Of a DNA stretch of 64,000 nucleotides, positions 51,026-60,152 are shown piece after piece. A program made the translations under genes and the position numbers. Source of the DNA: Sellimonas caecigallum (lineage in GTDB: Bacteria; Bacillota; Clostridia; Lachnospirales; Lachnospiraceae); assembly GCF_045038405.1 (NCBI RefSeq), contig NZ_CP173660.1, forward strand, positions 1,364,001 to 1,428,000, in the 5' to 3' direction. Position 1 is the first letter of the stretch. The number at the start of each line of letters is the position of its first letter. Below the pieces are notes generated by a model that did no database searches, was not told where the DNA came from, and saw only the letters and a list, made by a program, of their open reading frames with translations.

Positions 51026-54000
51026 ATGGAAAAAGTAAGAGAATATACCCTTGCATGGTTGGAGGATCCGGAAGTTTTTGAAGTAAACAGAGAAGAGGCA
51101 CACTCAGACCATTTGTTTTATGAAAAAGAGGAGGAGACTGCACTTGGCAGGGAAATGCCGCTTAGGCAAAGCCTGAACGGAATATGGAAGTTTGCCTATG
51201 CTGTCTGCCCGGATGAAAGACAGGAAAGATTTTACGAAGACGGATACCCGATTGATCGCTTTGGAGAGATAGAGGTTCCGGGACATATTCAGATGCAGGG
51301 GTATGACAGATGCCAGTATATCAATACGATGTATCCGTGGGATGGGCAGGAAGAACTGCGCCCGCCGCACATATCCCGGGAATATAACCCTGTGGGCAGT
51401 TATGTCAAGGAGTTCCATGTAAATCAAGGGCTTAGAGGGAAACGGACTTACATATCCTTTCAGGGAGTGGAGACAGCATTTTATGTATGGCTGAACGGGA
51501 CATTCCTCGGGTATTCGGAAGACAGTTTTACACCGGCTGAATTTGAAGTAACAGAGCTTTTAAGAGACGGAGTAAACCGACTTTGTGTGGAAGTCTATAA
51601 GAGGAGCAGTGCAAGCTGGCTGGAAGATCAGGATTTCTGGAGGTTTTCGGGGATTTTCCGTGATGTGTATCTGTATGCTGTGCCGATGATCCATGTGAGA
51701 GATCTGTTTTTCAGAGGGACGCTGGATGAAAGTTACAGGGATGGCCGTTTCGCTCTCTGTGCAAAGATGACAGGTAAGCTTCATGGGACGGTGGAACTGC
51801 GCCTGGAAGATAGAGATGGAAAGATTGTCTGTTCAGAACGAAAAGAAGTGCAGGATACCGTAGAGTGGAGCGGAGAGATTACTCATGTCCACAGCTGGAG
51901 CGGAGAGGATCCGTATCTGTATGATTTGTACCTGTATGTTTACGGGGAAGATGGCACTTTGAGGGAAATTGTAAAAGAAGAAGTGGGATTCCGGACATTT
52001 GAGATGAAAGACGGAATCATGTGTCTGAATGGGAAACGCCTGATATTCAGAGGAGTAAACAGGCATGAATTCAGTATGACAAAAGGCCGTGCCGTAGGAG
52101 AAGAGGAGATGCTCTGGGATATCCGTTTTATGAAACGGCATAATATCAACGCAGTCCGGACGTCCCATTATCCGAATCAGACACTCTGGTACCGTCTGTG
52201 CGACAGGTACGGAATCTATCTGATCGATGAGACAAACCTGGAAAGTCATGGATCATGGCAGAAGATGGGAGCGGTGGAACCTTCCTGGAATGTGCCGGGA
52301 TCTCTTCCGGAGTGGCAGGAGTGTGTCCTTGACAGAGCGAAATCCATGTTCGAAAGAGACAAAAATCATCCTTCCATCCTCATATGGTCATGCGGAAATG
52401 AATCCTATGCAGGGGAAGATATTTTGAACATGGCAGAGTTTTTCCGAAAGGCCGATCCGACGAGACTTGTACATTACGAAGGCGTATTCTGGAACAGGGA
52501 GTTTGATCAGACGAGCGATATGGAGAGCAGAATGTACGCGAAACCGGCTGATATAGAGGAGTATCTGAAAAATGATCCGGCAAAACCGTATATCAGTTGT
52601 GAATATATGCATGCCATGGGCAATTCCTGCGGCGGGATGCATCTGTACACAGAACTGGAAGACCGGTATGAGAAGTACCAGGGAGGATTTATCTGGGACT
52701 ACATCGATCAGTCCGTCCTGCATATCAACGATCAGGGAGAAAAAGTGCTCACATATGGAGGAGATCATGATGACCGGGCGACAGATTATGAATTCTGCGG
52801 AAACGGGATTGTGTTTGCGGACAGAAAAGAAACGCCGAAGGCACAGGAAGTCAAGGCCCTCTATGCTCCGATCCGCCTTAAAGTTTCAAAAAAAGGCGTC
52901 CTCATCGAAAACAGGAATTGTTTTGCAGGAACGGAACAATACCATTTTATCTGCCGCGTTCTGAGAGACGGAGAAGAGACTTTCCGCACAGTCATTAAGG
53001 CTGACGTTCCGCCTCTTGGGGAGGGATTTGCTGCGATTTCTTTCCCGGAGCCGGACAGAGACGGAGAGTATGTATATGAAGTGTCTGCAAGGCTTTCTGA
53101 GAGGACGCTATGGGCAGAGGAAGGATTCGAGATTGCATTTGGGCAGGCCGCAGAGCGGAAGATAGAGAATGCGGAGACTCCAGAAAATACTGGCCGGACA
53201 TCCGGCAGAGGAAAACTGGAAGTCGTGCACGGAGATGTAAATATCGGTGTCAAAGGAGAGCGTTTCCATGTGATGTTCTCTATGAGTGAAGGAGGGATTG
53301 CATCCCTTTGCTATGATGGGGTAGAATATATTACAAGAACTCCGAAGCTCACATTCTGGAGAGCGTCCACTGACAATGACCGAGGAGCCGGTTATGGATA
53401 TGACAGAGCTGTGTGGATGACAGCAGGTATGTTTGCGAAGAAGGCAGAGTGTGAGACGGAAGAGACAGACGATGGCATCCGCGTGAAGTTTTTCTGGAAA
53501 CTTCCGGAGCCATTGGGAGTAAAAGTATCCGTTACGTACACTGTATCAGAAGACGGAACGATACGGACCGAGCTCTTCTATCCGGGCGTGCAAGGAGCAG
53601 CAGAAATCCCGGCGTTTGGAATGGAATTCCGGCTGAAAGAGCGGTACAGCGGATTCCGCTATTACGGTCTTGGACCGGAGGAAAACTATATAGACCGGAA
53701 AGAAGGAGCAAGACTGGGGATTTTTCAGAGTACGGCAGCCGAAAATATGACGCCGTACCTGATGCCTCAGGAATGCGGAAACCGCACGGGAACGAGATGG
53801 CTGGAAGTATCCGACGGACAGGGAAGGGGACTTCGCTTCCAGGCGGAAGACAGACCGTTTGAAAGCAGTGTTCTCCCATACAGCTCCTACGAAATTGAAC
53901 AGGCAGTCCACCAGGAAGAACTTCCGAACATCCACTACACATGGGTAAGGATTCTGGCCTGCCAGATGGGTGTCGGAGGGGACGACAGCTGGGGCGCACC

Positions 54001-54070
54001 GGTACATAGTCAATACCTGCTTCCATCCGAACAGGAACAGCGGATCGCATTTACAATTCAGAGATTATAA
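51026..54070 (+). CDS. lacZ: GH2 beta-galactosidase (LacZ type)
   Basis: A 1014-residue cytosolic glycosidase that hydrolyses lactose and other beta-galactosides. Domain order: sugar-binding (about 45-215), Ig-like (220-330), TIM barrel (335-620) and a beta-galactosidase small-chain domain (about 730-1010). Acid/base Glu is in WSCGNESYAGED and nucleophile Glu in SCEYMHAMGNS; the barrel opening FRGVNRHEFSMTKGR is classic. It is co-directional with the ABC transporter 29 bases upstream and should use the imported sugar. Confidence 0.95.
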   Translation: MEKVREYTLAWLEDPEVFEVNREEAHSDHLFYEKEEETALGREMPLRQSLNGIWKFAYAVCPDERQERFYEDGYPIDRFGEIEVPGHIQMQGYDRCQYINTMYPWDGQEELRPPHISREYNPVGSYVKEFHVNQGLRGKRTYISFQGVETAFYVWLNGTFLGYSEDSFTPAEFEVTELLRDGVNRLCVEVYKRSSASWLEDQDFWRFSGIFRDVYLYAVPMIHVRDLFFRGTLDESYRDGRFALCAKMTGKLHGTVELRLEDRDGKIVCSERKEVQDTVEWSGEITHVHSWSGEDPYLYDLYLYVYGEDGTLREIVKEEVGFRTFEMKDGIMCLNGKRLIFRGVNRHEFSMTKGRAVGEEEMLWDIRFMKRHNINAVRTSHYPNQTLWYRLCDRYGIYLIDETNLESHGSWQKMGAVEPSWNVPGSLPEWQECVLDRAKSMFERDKNHPSILIWSCGNESYAGEDILNMAEFFRKADPTRLVHYEGVFWNREFDQTSDMESRMYAKPADIEEYLKNDPAKPYISCEYMHAMGNSCGGMHLYTELEDRYEKYQGGFIWDYIDQSVLHINDQGEKVLTYGGDHDDRATDYEFCGNGIVFADRKETPKAQEVKALYAPIRLKVSKKGVLIENRNCFAGTEQYHFICRVLRDGEETFRTVIKADVPPLGEGFAAISFPEPDRDGEYVYEVSARLSERTLWAEEGFEIAFGQAAERKIENAETPENTGRTSGRGKLEVVHGDVNIGVKGERFHVMFSMSEGGIASLCYDGVEYITRTPKLTFWRASTDNDRGAGYGYDRAVWMTAGMFAKKAECETEETDDGIRVKFFWKLPEPLGVKVSVTYTVSEDGTIRTELFYPGVQGAAEIPAFGMEFRLKERYSGFRYYGLGPEENYIDRKEGARLGIFQSTAAENMTPYLMPQECGNRTGTRWLEVSDGQGRGLRFQAEDRPFESSVLPYSSYEIEQAVHQEELPNIHYTWVRILACQMGVGGDDSWGAPVHSQYLLPSEQEQRIAFTIQRL

Positions 54071-54075
54071 TGATG

Positions 54076-54102
54076 GTTAGCCGGGAGATTTCTCCCGGCT
54101 AA
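54076..54102 (+). terminator. Hairpin after lacZ
   Basis: TTAGCCGGGAGA and TCTCCCGGCTAA form a perfect stem, but no T run follows, so it may stabilise mRNA rather than end it. Confidence 0.5.
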
Positions 54103-54122
54103 TGTCGGTGGGAGGATGAAAG

Positions 54123-55651
54123 ATGAGTGAGTACTGCAGAGTACTGATTTTAGATGATGAATTCATCATGCGACAAGGGATGAAGCACATGATGGACTGG
54201 GAAAAAGAGGGATTTCAGATCGTGGGGGAAGCGTCGGACGGCAGACAAGGGCTGGAGCTCGTAGAAAAGGTATCTCCGCCATTGTGCTGGCGGATATTGT
54301 GATGCCTGTCATGGATGGGATCGAATTTTCAGAAATCCTCGGGAAAAAGCATCCGGAGATCCAGCTCATCATCCTGAGCAGTTATGACAAATTTGAATAT
54401 GTAAAGACAACACTGTTAAACGGTGCATCCGATTACATTTTAAAACCGACGCTGAATCCGGAAAATCTGTTGAAAACGCTTCGGAAAGCAGCGGAAAGAA
54501 TACCGGGATTTCGGCTTCAGGCCCAGAATGACGTGTCATACAAAGCGCAGCTGGAAAGGGTTCTTCTTGGGTTTAAAGATCGGCTGGATGAGTCGGTTTT
54601 TGCAAACCTGTTTAAGAACACGCTGTACCGGCTGTTTGCCCTGAATGTAAAAGACTGTTTAAGGGGATCCACAAACGATATCTTCTCTGTCAAGAGAATG
54701 GTAGAAGATTTTTTCGCAGAAAAAGAAGAGTATGTTGTCCAGGTCATGTTTCTCCAGGAGGAGATACTATGCGGAGTGATCAACTACAGAGTAAAGGACG
54801 ATGAGGATGTCATCAAATCACTGGACGAGATCTCTCAAAAGATCAGAAGGATCTATCCTTTTGCATTCTTCGTCGTGAGCGGTAATTTTTCAAATATGCA
54901 GGAAATCCGCATGTTTTACCAGAAGAATATCCTTCCGGAAATCGGAAAAGGATTTTATTATCCGGAGAAATATCTGTATATTGCGGAGGCGGACAAAACA
55001 AGAGAGAAGCCAAAACGCTTTGAGTTCGAGGAGTATACACGGGAGCTGTCGGATAAACAGTACGAAAAGGCACTGTCCATGTTTCAAAATTATATCCAAT
55101 ATCTCTGCAAATACCAGATTGAAGAAGGAAAGCTGAAAAATCTGACAAAAAATCTGCTCTACAATTATCTCATGGAGACGGAAAAAATTACGGGGAAAAG
55201 TGAAGAGCTAAGAGAACGTTTTTTCCGCGAAATTGAAAAGACACAATGGGTCAATGAGTTTACAGAGACTTTTAGCCGAATAACCGGCGATCTGGCGCTG
55301 CTGATCGAAGAAGGGAAAGGGGCGGAAGACGATGTGATCCGGCACATCAAAGAATATCTGGAAGAGCACTATCAGGAACAGCTGGATCTGTCCAATATTG
55401 CGGAAAAATTTAATTTCAGCTATAGTTATCTGTCCGGATACTTCAGCCAGACTGTAAAAGAAGGATTCAGCGGTTACCTGAACCGTATCCGTATCCGACA
55501 TGCCATGGAATATCTGAGCGGCAGTCCACTTCCGATCTCACAGATCGGAGAAATGGTAGGATATACGGAACACAGCTATTTTTGCAGGGTGTTCAAAAAG
55601 ATTACGTCGGAGACGCCAAGCGAGTACCGCAGAAGAATGAAACGGAGTTAA
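54123..55651 (+). pseudogene. YesN-type AraC response regulator with a frameshift
   Basis: From the ATG at 54123 (GGGAGGATG upstream) the frame gives a receiver domain start (CRVLILDDEFIMRQGMKHM) but stops at 54300-54302. A second frame, open from before 54284, continues LADIVMPVMDGIEF with the phospho-acceptor Asp, then KPT, a middle part, and a C-terminal AraC helix-turn-helix (ISQIGEMVGYTEHSYFCRVFKK). One missing base near 54276-54280 (CCGCC, probably CCGGCC) would rejoin them into 509 residues. It is either inactive or a sequence error. The partner kinase follows directly. Confidence 0.85.
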
Positions 55652-55658
55652 ATGAAAG

Positions 55659-57413
55659 ATGAAAAGACATGTAAACAGCCTTTTTTTCAAAATTGCGTGT
55701 ACAGTCATAGCGGGAGTGATGTGCCTTGCTGTTGCTTTGACGGTCACAAATATTATGATTTCAAAAAAGATTTTTGTGGACAATTTCGCGGAGTCACAAC
55801 AAAAGATCTTTAACCAGATTGATAATGAGTTCTACAATTTCTACAGAGATATCACGACGATCATGACGACACTGGAGCGAAGTGACCTTGTGAACAATTA
55901 TCTGTACGGCGATATCACAGAAAAAGAGAGAATGAAGATCAGCTATCAGTTGGGGGAGCAGATGAAAAATTCCAGGCTTTCCGAGTACAGTGATCTGAGT
56001 GTGTTTCTGATCGGAGAAAATTTAAAAAGCTATATCATCAACAGTTCCGACCGGTTTTCGGTGCCGAAAAAAGAGATTGTGGAAAACAGCATCGCGAGGA
56101 AAGCGGAGGAATATCAGGGAGAAATCATCTGTCAGTACCTGGAAAATGGGTTTACATGGGTTACCGATAAACAACCGGCAGTCGTTTTTGCAAAAAGTTG
56201 GCCATCTACTCAAAACAGTGAAGACACATACGCTTTTATCACGATCAAAGAGGCAAATATACGTAAAATGTACAGCTCTTTTACAGTTCCATCCAACGAT
56301 ATCGTACTGCTCAACCAGGACAATGAAGTGATCTCATCGGACAATCCGGACTATCTCAAAGGGGAAAATAGCGCATCCTTTGCCAGGATCGCAAAAGAGA
56401 TGGAAGACAGCGACGTCTATAAGACGGAAAAAAATACGGATGGGAAAATCTGCACTTACCTTGTACAGCAGCTCCAGAGCACGCATTATAACATAATGGG
56501 TATCATCAATTCCGCTGAAGCGTTTCAAGACCAGTATGATTTCTGGGAGCTGACAGTCATGACGATCGCTATGGCGGCGATCATTGTATTACTGATCTTT
56601 TTGTTTGTAAGGCAGCAGACAAAACCGCTGTCTGAGCTGGTACAGACGATGCAGAACTCAAGGAAAATGAAATATAAAGAACATGTCCAGGTAAAAGGGA
56701 CAGATGAAGTAAGAAAACTGTCAGAAACATACAATGATATGGTCGATGAACTGGATTCTTATATCCACAGCCTCATCCAGGTAGAAAAGGACAAGAGGGC
56801 TGCGGAAATCCATACACTTCAGATGCAGATCAATCCGCATTATATTTACAATACCCTTGCAAGTATAAAATGGCTCATCTGGCAGGGAGATACACAAAAG
56901 ACCACGGGCGTCATTGACGCTTTCATCGCGCTCTTAAGGAATACCATCAGCAATACGGATGAATTTGTAACTGTAGAACAGGAAATCCAGAATTTAAAGA
57001 ACTATGTCCTGATCAACCAGGCAAGATACGGAGATTCTGTCAGTTCCGAGTTTTACGTGACGCCGCAGTGCAGCAGCTATAGAGTGCCGAAACTGATCTT
57101 GCAGCCTTTTGTGGAAAATGCATTTTTCCACGGTTTTGCAGATGGAAGGCGCGGGAAGATCCAGGTTTTTGTAAAAGAGGAAGGCGACTGCCTGCGGTTT
57201 GAGATTAGGGACGATGGGATAGGGATCAAGACAGAACGGCTCATGGAACTGAAAAATGGAAACGCCTCGAAAACGGAGCATTTTACCGGGATCGGTGTGG
57301 GAAATGTGGATCAGAGGATCAAACTGATCTACGGAGAAGATTACGGAATCCACATATCCAGCGAAGAAGGAAAGGGGACGACAGTGACATTGACGCTGAA
57401 AAAAAAGATATAG
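55659..57413 (+). CDS. YesM-type sensor histidine kinase
   Basis: A 584-residue membrane kinase. Helices near 12-32 and 298-320 enclose an outer sensor domain. HAMP follows, then a His_kinase domain with the phospho-His in QMQINPHYIYNTLAS, and HATPase_c with FVENAFFHGF and RDDGIGI. Kinases of this type in Firmicutes regulate sugar uptake systems, so the transporter and lacZ upstream are probable targets. It starts seven bases after the response regulator. Confidence 0.93.
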   Translation: MKRHVNSLFFKIACTVIAGVMCLAVALTVTNIMISKKIFVDNFAESQQKIFNQIDNEFYNFYRDITTIMTTLERSDLVNNYLYGDITEKERMKISYQLGEQMKNSRLSEYSDLSVFLIGENLKSYIINSSDRFSVPKKEIVENSIARKAEEYQGEIICQYLENGFTWVTDKQPAVVFAKSWPSTQNSEDTYAFITIKEANIRKMYSSFTVPSNDIVLLNQDNEVISSDNPDYLKGENSASFARIAKEMEDSDVYKTEKNTDGKICTYLVQQLQSTHYNIMGIINSAEAFQDQYDFWELTVMTIAMAAIIVLLIFLFVRQQTKPLSELVQTMQNSRKMKYKEHVQVKGTDEVRKLSETYNDMVDELDSYIHSLIQVEKDKRAAEIHTLQMQINPHYIYNTLASIKWLIWQGDTQKTTGVIDAFIALLRNTISNTDEFVTVEQEIQNLKNYVLINQARYGDSVSSEFYVTPQCSSYRVPKLILQPFVENAFFHGFADGRRGKIQVFVKEEGDCLRFEIRDDGIGIKTERLMELKNGNASKTEHFTGIGVGNVDQRIKLIYGEDYGIHISSEEGKGTTVTLTLKKKI

Positions 57414-57414
57414 A

Positions 57415-57440
57415 AAAGGGGCTGTAAATGCCCCTTTAAA
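57415..57440. terminator. Bidirectional terminator between kinase and dlt operon
   Basis: AAAGGGGC and GCCCCTTT pair around a 7-base loop. It overlaps the dltX stop codon on the minus strand. Confidence 0.7.
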
Positions 57441-57597
57441 ACTGTGTATATACAAATTTCGGCGCCGTGGACAGGTTGGCGTGAATCAGATACAAATACA
57501 GTATCATCATAAGAACAAAGAAGATCACTGTCCAGGCGATGAACTCAAAGTGTTTTGTCTGTTTTATTTTTCTGATAAAATCTGTAAATACTTTCAT
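57436..57597 (-). CDS. dltX: DltX-like teichoic acid D-alanylation small membrane protein
   Basis: A 53-residue frame starting at an ATG after AAAGGATGGG. The order is a basic N-terminus (FIRKIKQTKHFEF), one membrane helix (FIAWTVIFFVLMMILYLYL), and a C-terminus that ends KFVYTQF, close to the conserved (F)xYxxF end of DltX. It overlaps the end of dltD by 53 bases in another frame. DltX is needed for D-alanine transfer to teichoic acid with DltB and DltD. In Bacillus and Lactobacillus it usually precedes dltA; here it is at the 3' end. Confidence 0.7.
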   Translation of the reverse strand: MKVFTDFIRKIKQTKHFEFIAWTVIFFVLMMILYLYLIHANLSTAPKFVYTQF

Positions 57598-58726
57598 TGA
57601 TCATTACCCATCCTTTCTTTCCGATATGGACACCGTCTTCAAAGAAATATTTTGTGTATTCCTGATCGGCGAAATCAGCAAGCTCGGCACCATATTTTTT
57701 TGCAACCTGGCGGATTTTTTCATAGTAGATCTGCCGCTCTTTTTTTGGGAATCCGGTGTAGTCGTACCAATATCCGTTGACCGGGAGGCTTACGAGCAGG
57801 GGCCGTATGCCGAGATCCTGGCAGACATGAAGGAAACATTCCAGGTCTGCATATTCCGGGGAAGTACTGTAGCTTCCATTGACGCTCTGATTTTTCTTTG
57901 CCTTTAAAAAAGGACGAATGAACAGGCGGTAGGAGGAGTCATCCATGAAGAACGGATTTCCTGAGTTTTCTTTCTCGCCGTCCTTGCCGGCCTGGTCCAT
58001 AAGTGCCTGAAAATCTGGTTCCCGTTCCGAAGAAGAAAGAGAAGCATTCTTTTTGATACCGTCCCTTGCCATACGGATGGCGACGGACTGAAGTTCTTTT
58101 TCTTTCAGAAAACTTGTATACAGCCTGTAGTTGAGTCGTTCGGAAAAGGAAGCATTCCCCGAGAGAACTTTTTCATAGAGTTCAGTACGTTCAAGGGCAG
58201 GAGGATCTGCCTTCAGGAGGGTTTTCACACGTTCTATGATATAGGTTTTTGTAGTCTTGCTCAAATTCGGATTTTGCAGCATGCCGATATAGTGTGTCTC
58301 CGAAAAACGTGAGGAAAATGGCTCTGGAAGCACGCCATCTGACCGGAACCACTGAGGCGAGATGAAAAGTACAGCCTCTTTTGTCGGAAGGTCATTTCCG
58401 ATGGAAGCAAGAGTCAGCGCATGGCTTAAGGACTGATAGTAGCCGGCGCCGATCAGCATCATATTGAATTTATTTCCCGCAAACATATTCCCTGGATGAT
58501 AAGGAGTCTTGCGTCCATGCTGGAATTCTGATGATCCGAACACTGCCACGGTATCTGCGTTGATATTTTTGGTAAGCGCCTCCCGGGCCACAAATTTTTT
58601 CTCGATGGCCCAGAATGAAAAGGCATTGTTGTTTACTGTAATGCGGCTTTCAGCATAGAAATGCATCCCGGCAGCAGATACGAGAAAGAGTACAAGGGCT
58701 GTAAGAAAAGCCGTCAGTTTTTTCAT
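57545..58726 (-). CDS. dltD: DltD teichoic acid D-alanyltransferase
   Basis: A 393-residue protein with one N-terminal membrane helix (LTAFLTALVLFLVSAAGMHFY) and an outer SGNH-like hydrolase domain. The catalytic Ser is in AVFGSSEFQHG, with the later DGVHIGKKGW block supplying His. It transfers D-Ala to lipoteichoic acid. It overlaps dltC by four bases and contains the dltX start near its end. Confidence 0.93.
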   Translation of the reverse strand: MKKLTAFLTALVLFLVSAAGMHFYAESRITVNNNAFSFWAIEKKFVAREALTKNINADTVAVFGSSEFQHGRKTPYHPGNMFAGNKFNMMLIGAGYYQSLSHALTLASIGNDLPTKEAVLFISPQWFRSDGVLPEPFSSRFSETHYIGMLQNPNLSKTTKTYIIERVKTLLKADPPALERTELYEKVLSGNASFSERLNYRLYTSFLKEKELQSVAIRMARDGIKKNASLSSSEREPDFQALMDQAGKDGEKENSGNPFFMDDSSYRLFIRPFLKAKKNQSVNGSYSTSPEYADLECFLHVCQDLGIRPLLVSLPVNGYWYDYTGFPKKERQIYYEKIRQVAKKYGAELADFADQEYTKYFFEDGVHIGKKGWVMINESIYRFYQKNKTDKTL

Positions 58727-58959
58727 AACGATGCCCTTTCTTCCAGGTAAGCGATCAGTTTATTTGGGGTGCTGATGACATGGCGGTCCACTTCAGAAGG
58801 GGCGATGATGACACCGAGTTCATCTTCGATGTCTGCCAGCAGCTCAGCAAAGCCCAGAGAGTCCATCAGATCTGTCTCAAAGAGATCGATGTCCGGGTTC
58901 GTCCTCACGATATTATCCTCACAGATTGTTTCCAGAATTTTGAATACAGTTTCTTTCAT
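58723..58959 (-). CDS. dltC: DltC D-alanyl carrier protein
   Basis: A 78-residue acyl-carrier protein. The phosphopantetheine Ser is in TDLMDSLGFAELLAD. The ATG at 58959 has AAAGGAGATG upstream and gives the usual length; the frame is open to 59013 but that start would overlap dltB. It takes D-Ala from DltA and passes it to DltB. Confidence 0.95.
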   Translation of the reverse strand: MKETVFKILETICEDNIVRTNPDIDLFETDLMDSLGFAELLADIEDELGVIIAPSEVDRHVISTPNKLIAYLEERASL

Positions 58960-58994
58960 AGTATACATCTCCTTTTTATTTTCTTTATAAATGT

Positions 58995-60152
58995 CTAAAA
59001 GCCGAGAAGCCACAGAAGCTTTCCGTCAAATATATAGAAGCCCAGCATCACGAGCTGAAGCGTGATGAACCAGGAAGCAAAGCGATACCAGCGCTTGCTT
59101 TTGTGTGTTTTGTAAAAGGCTGATTTTTTCTGCCAGCGTTCTGTCACGGCAAGAAGCGCCCCATGGTACAGCCCGTATAAGATGTAGGAAGGCGTCAATC
59201 CGTGCCACAGTCCCATAACAAACATGTTTACAAGAAATCCGGCCGAAGCGGCATTCAGCCTGTTCTGAAACCGTTTTTTACGGATCGACTGGATCATAAA
59301 CCGGGAAAAAAGAAAGTCCCGGAACCAGTGGGAAAGGGTAATGTGCCACCTGTCCCAAAACTCCTTGATATCTATGCTGAGAAATGGGCGGCGGAAGTTC
59401 TCCGGTGTCCGGATACCAAGAATATAACTGGTTCCTATAGCCATCAGGCTGTAACCGGCAAAATCAAAAAACAGGTAAAAGCCATAACAGTACGCATATG
59501 CGATCACGTAGTACCAATCTTTTGCTCCGTTTACCATACCCATTCCCTGGTAGAAAAAGGAAGCGATCACAAGTTTATATATAAGGCCGAGCAGGATTTT
59601 ATAAATCCCTGTCCCGGCAAGTTCCATATACTCTTCCCGCGTGTATACCGTATTCCAGTCGGAAAGAAATCGGCGGCTGCGATCAATAGGGCCGGAGCTA
59701 AGCGATGGGAAGAAAAGAAGAAAGGCCGTAAACTCCAGCACAGATATCGACTCTATAACACCATCGTAGGCTTCGATGATGATCTGGACGCACCTGAAAG
59801 TAAGATAAGAGATTCCAAGGAAGCCAAAGAGGTCCATATCAAGGAACAAAGCCAGCTTACTTACGATAAGAGGGAGGATGGAGAGCGCAAGTGCGAGCCG
59901 GTACATCCACACTATACGCCCTTTTATCCGCCGCAGATGCAGGTAACCCATGACGATGGCGACCTGGATCACATAGTATGCGGCCAGATAAAGAGCCTGA
60001 GTCGGTTTGTTAAAAAAGACAAGACCGATGAACAGGTATGTCGCAGCGGTGGAATACCATTTCAAAGGCTTCCCGGCCATACCGATCAGTATTGCGGGGA
60101 GAAGGATCACTGCCAGCGTGGAAAAAAACGGATATCCTTCATAGAATGTCAT
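58995..60152 (-). CDS. dltB: DltB membrane O-acyltransferase
   Basis: A 385-residue MBOAT protein with about eleven membrane segments. The active-site His is in FVMGLWHGLTPSY. RAWH-like text DRWHITLSHWFRDFLF is conserved. It moves D-Ala across the membrane from DltC. Its start overlaps the end of dltA by four bases. Confidence 0.95.
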   Translation of the reverse strand: MTFYEGYPFFSTLAVILLPAILIGMAGKPLKWYSTAATYLFIGLVFFNKPTQALYLAAYYVIQVAIVMGYLHLRRIKGRIVWMYRLALALSILPLIVSKLALFLDMDLFGFLGISYLTFRCVQIIIEAYDGVIESISVLEFTAFLLFFPSLSSGPIDRSRRFLSDWNTVYTREEYMELAGTGIYKILLGLIYKLVIASFFYQGMGMVNGAKDWYYVIAYAYCYGFYLFFDFAGYSLMAIGTSYILGIRTPENFRRPFLSIDIKEFWDRWHITLSHWFRDFLFSRFMIQSIRKKRFQNRLNAASAGFLVNMFVMGLWHGLTPSYILYGLYHGALLAVTERWQKKSAFYKTHKSKRWYRFASWFITLQLVMLGFYIFDGKLLWLLGF

